DNA of 11,446 nt from Ochromonadaceae sp. CCMP2298 (taxonomy: Eukaryota; Sar; Synurophyceae; Ochromonadales; Ochromonadaceae). A model generated the notes under the pieces. It was given only the letters and a program-made list of their open reading frames with translations, did no database searches and had not been told where the DNA came from. The stretch spans positions 1 to 11,446 of the forward strand of contig MU634559.1 in assembly GCA_026770595.1 (NCBI GenBank), written 5' to 3'. The translations under genes and the position numbers were made by a program. Shown piece after piece: positions 6,033 through 11,446 of the stretch. Within the stretch, counting starts at the first letter, position 1. Each line of letters begins with the position of its first letter.

Positions 6033-7958
6033 TTAAGGCGTATCTCGAAGGCACTCTTGCACGAAGAGCAGCGCGTACTCGGGGCTCACATCCTGACTCC
6101 CAGGCCTGATGATATCCAGCACCTCCTCTGCATAGTCTATCAGAGCCACAGCAGCTAACGCCGGGCTCACCGCCGCCTCGGGGACTTCTGGGGCACGAGT
6201 TGTGCCACACGCTCTCAGAAACACACGGTACAGCTGGTGAACAGCGACGTCGATCTCCTGTCCTGTGGCTGAGGGGGCACTAGCACTAGCACACAGTGCA
6301 CCCGGAGTGCCCCCACCAGGCAATAAGTCTGGTGGTGGAGTGCCCCCACCGAGCCGCACTTCGTCGTGCCTGCTGGCAAAGGTGGCTGAGAAGTCCGAGA
6401 CAGATATGTCCAGGAGGTCCAGCAGACGTCGCAGTATCAGGCCAAAGGTGCGCGGACCGGGGGGGGCTCCGGGGGGGTCTCCCGGACCATGGGGCAGCGC
6501 GACGCCCAGCAGGCGCTGGTGGATCTTCGAGTAGCAGGAGGGAAACCAGGCGTTCAGCGAGACGCTCCCCTGGAACTCGCCCCCTGCAGTGTCCTCGACA
6601 GTCGAAACGGTGTGGTAGAACCCCGCCGGTATGCGCAGCAGGTCTCCGCGGCGCAGGGTCACCTCCCACAGACGCACGGCTCCGTAGACCGACCTCTTAA
6701 CAGGTCGATCAACCCTTGTATTCTCTGGTGGTTGTTGGGAACGAGTGATGTTGCCACTCTTGCGAGGTTCTTTTTTGGCGCGCTTAGGCTTGCGGGGGCC
6801 GAATTCGGCAGCAAATCGTGCCTCGATGTCTTTGGCGCTGGTCAAGAGCGCCCGTCCTTCGCAGAGGCCGTGACCCCCTACCCCTGCTGCTCCTGCTGCC
6901 CCCACTGCCCCCACTGCCCCCACTGCCCCCACTGCGCAGTCTGATGCCTGGCGCCAGTGCGGGTGCCAGCTGGAGTGCGGCTGCACCAAATCCACCGCCT
7001 CGGGTGACACAATAGTGACCCGCTTCGCCCCCGCTATCTGGAGGAGAAAGTTGTCCTCATGGTCGTAGTGCAGCGCCGCGCTGACGTTGGCGCTGGCCAC
7101 CCACAGGTTGACCTTGTAGGCCGCGTCGGAGGCTCCTTGCACGCTGACGAACTGGGCCAGCCCGGGCGATAGCACTGAGATGTAGGAGAACGCGTCGGGG
7201 AGTATGCCGTAGACGTAGTTGCTTTGCCCTCTGCACTCGTTGGGTGCGGTGGGTGCAGTGAATGTTGTTGTGGCGCTGCTATCGATATCTCCACGCACTG
7301 TTGTGCCCTCGATGCAACCAGACGCACCGGTGGAACTGGAGCTCACGCCATCCAACAGAGACATGAAGGACTCTGTATTTCCCATTCCAGTGACCTGCAA
7401 GAGGTCCTCTGCAGTGATGTGGACGTGGCTCTGCAAGGATCGCAGCTGCTTCGACCACTGCCGATCCTCCGAGAAGTGTCTGAACACACTGCTCTGAGAG
7501 AGTTTCAGATTGATCGCTGCGACGGGAACGAGGCCGTGAAACTTTGATAACAAAAGACGCGTCGAGATGACCGGAACATTCCTGAACAAGGTTGGTTCGT
7601 ACGCATCCTCGCGGTAGGATTGCGGGCTGTAATCCTGGGATACGACTTTATCCCACTGCAGCTGGACGACGGATTGCGCCCTTAAGGTCCTATCCGACGT
7701 AGACATGAACCATTCGAAAATCAAGGCCAATAAAGTTCCGACCGCGCCAATGCCAAGCCTGAAAGCCCAGCAGTAAACTACGCCCTTTACGATTCGGAAG
7801 AATCTTTGCTTGTTATCGGTGGGCCCCACTGGCTGCTTGTTGTTCAACATCACTGCATTCGGGGGCAGACGAGCAACACACACTTGATAGACTGCACCAG
7901 ATGGCACACAGTACCACACTTGTGGTCCAATAGGACTCTGGCGCGGGATGGACAACAT
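6033..7958 (-). CDS. JmjC/cupin_8-type Fe(II)/2-oxoglutarate oxygenase with a membrane segment
   Basis: An intronless 641-residue frame. ATG at 7958 is the first ATG; 28 more codons are open upstream back to a TGA but without an ATG. Residues 60-84 (VVYCWAF to LALIFEWF) form one likely membrane helix. The catalytic cupin follows: NLWVASANVSAALHYDHEDN carries the HxD metal pair (His297, Asp299), then GAKRVTIVSPE. The distal metal ligand is in LRRGDLLRIPAGFYHTV (His449), and a SLNAWF strand closes the barrel. These are the hallmarks of cupin_8/JmjC hydroxylases, which oxidise protein or RNA side chains using O2 and 2-oxoglutarate. Between the HxD and distal His lies a ~110-residue insertion with a repeated Ala-Val-Gly stretch and a basic KPKRAKKEPRK patch. 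The C-terminal ~120 residues are unassigned. The substrate cannot be told. The gene diverges from the OTU gene and converges with the U-box-like gene. Confidence 0.8.
   Translation of the reverse strand: MLSIPRQSPIGPQVWYCVPSGAVYQVCVARLPPNAVMLNNKQPVGPTDNKQRFFRIVKGVVYCWAFRLGIGAVGTLLALIFEWFMSTSDRTLRAQSVVQLQWDKVVSQDYSPQSYREDAYEPTLFRNVPVISTRLLLSKFHGLVPVAAINLKLSQSSVFRHFSEDRQWSKQLRSLQSHVHITAEDLLQVTGMGNTESFMSLLDGVSSSSTGASGCIEGTTVRGDIDSSATTTFTAPTAPNECRGQSNYVYGILPDAFSYISVLSPGLAQFVSVQGASDAAYKVNLWVASANVSAALHYDHEDNFLLQIAGAKRVTIVSPEAVDLVQPHSSWHPHWRQASDCAVGAVGAVGAVGAAGAAGVGGHGLCEGRALLTSAKDIEARFAAEFGPRKPKRAKKEPRKSGNITRSQQPPENTRVDRPVKRSVYGAVRLWEVTLRRGDLLRIPAGFYHTVSTVEDTAGGEFQGSVSLNAWFPSCYSKIHQRLLGVALPHGPGDPPGAPPGPRTFGLILRRLLDLLDISVSDFSATFASRHDEVRLGGGTPPPDLLPGGGTPGALCASASAPSATGQEIDVAVHQLYRVFLRACGTTRAPEVPEAAVSPALAAVALIDYAEEVLDIIRPGSQDVSPEYALLFVQECLRDTP
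6897..6932. repeat. 9-bp tandem repeat inside the oxygenase gene
   Basis: Four perfect copies of tgcccccac on the plus strand, encoding the repeated Ala-Val-Gly stretch on the minus strand. It keeps the frame because the unit is three codons. It sits within the insertion between the two halves of the cupin fold, probably a surface loop. Confidence 0.9.
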
Positions 7959-7986
7959 GCCCAAGATAGCCCCTGACACAACCGAC

Positions 7987-8009
7987 AAAAAAGCCAAAAT
8001 GGCTTTTTT
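7987..8009. repeat. Perfect 10-bp hairpin in the oxygenase leader
   Basis: Arms aaaaaagcca (7987-7996) and tggctttttt (8000-8009) around a three-base loop, 29 bases upstream of the oxygenase ATG. If transcribed, it would fold just ahead of the start codon. It also falls in the open stretch upstream of that ATG, which would encode a hydrophobic segment. Confidence 0.75.
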
Positions 8010-8220
8010 GCGGAGGATTTTCCAAAAGTCGGCTTTTCCCAAAATTCGTGCGTAAAACTCACCTTTTCACCCATTTTCGGGCATTTTGCCTCTTTTTTAC
8101 CCCAAAAAACTTTTTTTACCCCCTCCAAATATTAACCCATTTGAAAAAACCTTTTTTCCACCCCACAAAACTGGTTTTTCAATTTTGGGCTTAATTTGGA
8201 AGGAGATTTTTGTACCACTT

Positions 8221-8268
8221 AAATGTGCATTATATATATACGTAATTTAGTACATATAACGCACATTT
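8221..8268. repeat. 15-bp imperfect inverted repeat in the divergent promoter
   Basis: Arms aaatgtgcattatat (8221-8235) and atataacgcacattt (8254-8268) pair at 14 of 15 positions around an 18-base spacer containing tacgta. It may be a cruciform, a dimeric factor site, or a small element remnant. Confidence 0.75.
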
Positions 8269-8346
8269 TTGTGATACAAAAAACGGCTTTTAAAACGGCC
8301 TAAAAAGTGGCCTTTTGGGGTCCAGAAAAGGGCGGTTGTGTCAAAA

Positions 8347-8408
8347 GGGGGCCAGGGGGGCCAGGGGGGCCAGGCGGGCCAGGGGGGCCAGGGGGGCCAG
8401 GGGGGCCA
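8347..8408 (+). repeat. 9-bp G-run array (ggggggcca), candidate G-quadruplex
   Basis: Seven tandem units of ggggggcca (the first with five G, the third interior one ggcggg). The frame that would translate it as a Gly-Pro repeat has a stop codon at 8301 and no ATG before 8448. The array is therefore best placed in the promoter or 5' leader of the OTU gene, not in its protein. Confidence 0.85.
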
Positions 8409-8447
8409 GTAGTTGCTGCAGAGTTGGTCTCGTTAGTGGTGGCGGCA

Positions 8448-11446
8448 ATGCAGGGGCCACTAACGGCCATTGCAGTTCGTCTGGCAGTTGCGACAGCTAT
8501 TGCGGATGTCCTTCCAAGGGCCGCGGCGGAGGCCGCAGTGGAGGCCGCGGCGGAGGCCGCAGTGGAGGCCGCGGCGGAGGCCGCAGTGGAGGCCGCGGAA
8601 GCAGCGGAGGCCACAGCGGAGGCCGCAGCGGGTGCGGGAAAGAGTGCCTCCTTCGCAGACTACTGCAGCCAACTTTATACTGACGGCGCAGGTGGAACTG
8701 AACCAATACTGCTGCGGAAACTGCGTCTGAAACAGCAGTTTGCGTCGCTTGTGCTGAACGATGGTGCTCCGGTGGAAGAGGGGCTCACGTGGCCTTATAG
8801 AAGTGGAGATCAGGGACTCGGACGAAGCACACGTCGCAGGCACCTACATCGAGGCCTCAAACGCAAGAGCTTCGCCCACATCGTACAACTAACGGTGAAA
8901 ACATGGCCGCCCAAGTTCACTCGAGGTCAAGTACAGGATCAAGATCGGTCTGACAGGCTGATGCGCGAGACGCAACGAGGTCTGAGCGCGTTGCGTATAA
9001 ACGCATATATATATGCGAACAGGAAGCTGGCCAAGCACGCGACCGACGAAGTGCCTACAATGCCTAAAGGGCACATCTTCGCCTCCAAGGTCACCCTGAT
9101 CGAACAAGAGAGGAGGAGAGAAAAGAGAAGGAGGGAGGAGGAGAGGAACGAGGCGGTACGCTTGAAGCAAGATTTGCTTGGAAGGCGAACCAGGGTGATT
9201 GGTGAGGCGGTGGTAAACTCAGGGTGGAGGCTGAGAAACGGGGATGACGCCGAGTCACCACCGGGGTCAGATTCGGAGTCTACCTTGGAGTCGGAGCGCA
9301 AGACGCCCAGTGAGTCTGAGGGGTGGGAGCAGATCGAGCGCCGCAGGGCCCAGCAAGAGCGGGCCGAGGACCTGAATCTCCTACAGTTCGAGGAGGGGTT
9401 GCGGAATCGGGGACTGGCTAAGGTAAAGATGCCCAGGGATGGAAACTGTCTGTTCAGTGCTGCAGCATATTTGTTGATGGGGGGCGCTGACCACCACATG
9501 TGCATGCGAGAGGCGGTGATGGGCTACATCCAGCTGCACCCAGATTCTTTCTCTATTGCCATGGAATTTGAACCATGGCAAACAGAGGATGATGGATTCG
9601 ATGAATATGTTGAGAGGATGCGTCGTTCTGGCGAATGGGGTGATAACCGCGAGATTCAGGTGATACATCAATTATAAGCTGAATGAATATATTTTGCGGT
9701 GTGTCTGACCTTATATTTCTCCTTTTGTGTCTGACTTTATATTTGCGGATTTCTCCTTTTGTGTCTGGCCTTATATTTCTACTTTTGTGTCTGACCTTAT
9801 ATTTCTCCTTTTGTGTCTGACTTTATATTTTCGGATTTCTCCTTTTGTGTCTGGCCTTATATTTCTCCTTTTGTGTCTGACCTTATATTTCTCCTTTTGT
9901 GTCTGACCGTATATATCTCCTTTTGCGTCTGACCTTATTTTCTTTTATGCAGGCGATCTCTGACATCTTCAAAGTACGTATCGAGATCTGGGCGCAAGAC
10001 GACATCGACAAGGCCAAGGTGTACATCAGTATCAACCCTTCTGAGCCCTCCGACAAAGTGGTGATGCTGTGCTATTATTACGGGCTCCACTACGATGCTC
10101 TTATCACTGTCGATGATCTGCATGGGGAGGAGGGGGAGGAGTGGGAGGAGTGGGAGGAGTGGGAGGAGGGGGAGAGGCAGGGGCAGGGAGATGGGCAGGG
10201 AGATGGGCAAAGGCAGGGAGAGGGGCAGGGAGAGGGAGAGGAGGGGGAGGAGGGGGAGGAGGGGCACCTGGCAGGGCTCAGTGTCGTCTACCCTGGGTGG
10301 AGAGGAGCAAGTTCTGGGCAGATAACTGCCGAAGCGCACCGTATCATTGCAGCAGCCTGGGAGAGAGATGTGTGTTGTTGGAGAGAGGGCTGCCCGTGGC
10401 CCATAGATGTGTGGGGGCGTCGAGGAGACTTTCGGAGAGTACTACAAATCGATCACCTAGGACGCTATCGCGGGCACACAACCGATGCACACAACAAAAC
10501 GTACGGTCGTGTGATTGAATCTGACAATCTCCCTGGTCGGCTGTATATGGTCAAAAATAGACGGACATCTACTACTAGTGATGTATGCGGCGCGGTCTAT
10601 CGTTTCTGCGAAAAGGGCCTCGATCTTGCTCCGGTGGACGACGACAAGACCTCGGAGGGGAAAGAAGTGCTGTCGTTTTTTACTTGGGGGGAAGCGATCG
10701 CCTTTGGCGTGCTAACGCGCGACCAGATGAAGGGATCTCTGCGCCTTATCTGCCCCTGCTGCCACGTGGAGGAGGAGGCACTCACCATTGCTCGGCAAGC
10801 TGAACAGCGGCAAACCCGTAGTTTCGGCGATGGCAGGCGACGTAGGTGGGAGGGACGCTCGTACTTAACCTTGCAGTGTGCAGAGTGCGGCCGCATTGAC
10901 AACAAGCTGACCTTCCAGGGCGCGCATAAGTATCAAGATGGCTACAAGGGTCTGGGGCAAACTACGCGAAGTGGTCGGCGTGACTCAGGCTTCAACTCTC
11001 TACCCGACGCTATCAAGTCTGTGGAGCAACATCGATACATCCTGCTGTGCCCCACGTGTCACCGCCGCTTTGATAACGGCTTCAAGATGCAGTTTTTGAA
11101 AGATGGGCGGCTAAATACAGCGGAGCTGCAAGCTTGGAGAGAGAGGTATCGACTTTCTATCTTGAACAGCAAGATAGGAGAGGACTCTACGATGGAGCAA
11201 ATTGCAGAATTTGAAGACTTACTCATCTCTTCGTGGAGTATTTTGCCTCCCCACGATCAAGGAGAGACAGGGGAATTCTGGGGAGAGGCGCCTCACTACT
11301 CGAGAGAAGTGGTTGAGCGGAGGGGAGGGGAGGAGAGGGGTGAGGAGAAGGGGGCGAGATTGGTGGACCACTCAGATTGGAGCGAGAGCGGGTTGGAGAA
11401 TGAGCAACACACGTGCAATGAGTGTGACGCCACCTACCCCTCTGCC
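8448..11446 (+). CDS. OTU-family cysteine protease fused to tandem HNH-like zinc modules (2 exons, right end missing)
   Basis: Exons 8448-9659 and 9953-11446 join in phase 0 (GTGATA donor, ATGCAG acceptor), giving 902 residues without a stop to the window edge. Residues 24-63 are an Ala-Glu-Val helical repeat. Residues 218-245 are a charged coiled coil (QERRREKRRREEER). The OTU domain spans about 320-455. PRDGNCLFSAAAYLLMGG gives Asp331 and catalytic Cys334; EYVERM, EWGDNREIQAIS and YYYGLHYDAL follow, with catalytic His450. OTU enzymes cleave ubiquitin chains. A Glu/Gly/Gln linker (about 460-508) follows. Then come two Cys/His modules: C546-x4-C551, IDH572, C671-PC-C674-H675; and C713-AE-C716, H729, C770-PT-C773-H774. 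Both end in CPxCH as HNH nucleases do. A third CxxC (892-895) begins at the edge. HNH identity is inferred from spacing. The OTU call is firm, and the intron falls inside the OTU core. Confidence 0.85.
8523..8600 (+). repeat. 24-bp tandem repeat in OTU exon 1
   Basis: About three copies of gaggccgcagtggaggccgc followed by ggcg, then degenerate copies up to about 8635. It encodes the Ala-Glu-Ala-Ala-Val repeat. The unit is a multiple of three, so copy-number change keeps the frame. Confidence 0.88.
9702..9945 (+). repeat. ~26-bp minisatellite filling the OTU intron
   Basis: Nine copies of a unit with core cttttgtgtctgaccttat fill most of the 293-base intron (9660-9952). Variants (gact followed by a cggattt insert, then ggcc, then gacc) recur in the same order twice, which shows a higher-order unit of about 87 bases. 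The sense strand is pyrimidine-rich right up to the acceptor. Confidence 0.92.
10122..10262 (+). repeat. 141-base purine tract coding for the OTU linker
   Basis: The sense strand is almost entirely G and A apart from scattered t and c (gggaggag and gggcaggga units). It encodes a Glu/Gly/Gln/Trp-rich linker starting near residue 461. The frame stays open throughout and rejoins complex sequence at HLAGLSVVYPGW. Such tracts can form triplex or G-quadruplex DNA. Confidence 0.85.

Larger units (their letters stand above)
7959..8447. promoter_or_regulatory. Divergent intergenic region between the oxygenase and OTU genes
   Basis: 489 bases between divergent ATGs. It is rich in A and T homopolymer runs on one side and G runs on the other, with the hairpin, inverted repeat and G-run array listed separately. 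tatatatata at 8231 is the only TATA-like sequence. I see no RNA gene. The minus-strand frames here run through low-complexity sequence. Confidence 0.55.

Noticed and set aside
8063-8074. Tiny first exon of the oxygenase gene (ATG plus three codons before a perfect GTGAGT)
   Set aside because: The best acceptor (GTGTCAG at 7973-7979) joins it out of frame with the oxygenase, and the phase that would fit passes through a TGA.
8300-8614. Minus-strand Ala/Ser and Gly-Pro repeat frame opposite the OTU gene start
   Set aside because: It is only the complement of the G-run array and the 24-bp repeat; periodicity in threes keeps several frames open there.

Overview
The window is nuclear DNA from a eukaryote, most likely a protist or microalga. 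Three of the five genes are split by short GT-AG introns. There is no operon, Shine-Dalgarno spacing or prokaryotic mobile element. The leftmost gene resembles the large NAD-dependent glutamate dehydrogenase type that I associate with oomycetes, diatoms and planctomycete-like bacteria. That suggests an alga or heterotroph of the stramenopile, haptophyte or cryptophyte kind, but the sequence does not fix the lineage.

Layout. Positions 1-2193 (minus strand) hold the N-terminal part of the dehydrogenase gene: five visible exons, with the rest off the left edge. Its introns are packed with a ~30-bp dispersed repeat and three copies of a ~190-bp intron-sized module. 2194-2785 is a divergent promoter region. 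2786-3088 (plus) is a 100-residue secreted or plastid-routed protein I do not recognise. 3089-4091 is noncoding. 4092-5276 (plus) is a four-exon gene for a 269-residue protein with a U-box-like segment. 5277-6032 is noncoding, with a 13-bp minisatellite and an AT-rich tract. 6033-7958 (minus) is an intronless JmjC/cupin_8-type oxygenase with a membrane segment. 7959-8447 is a second divergent promoter region with a 15-bp inverted repeat and a G-run array. 8448-11446 (plus) is an OTU-family cysteine protease gene in two exons, running off the right edge. Its C-terminal half carries two, perhaps three, HNH-like cysteine/histidine modules.

Themes. Almost every intron contains its own private tandem repeat. 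The dehydrogenase introns look copied from one another, and their splice boundaries are duplicated inside them as AG|GT junctions. Two genes point to ubiquitin biology (a U-box-like protein and an OTU protease), but nothing shows that they work together. The most unusual protein is the OTU protease joined to tandem HNH-like modules. The most unusual DNA is the intron architecture of the dehydrogenase gene.
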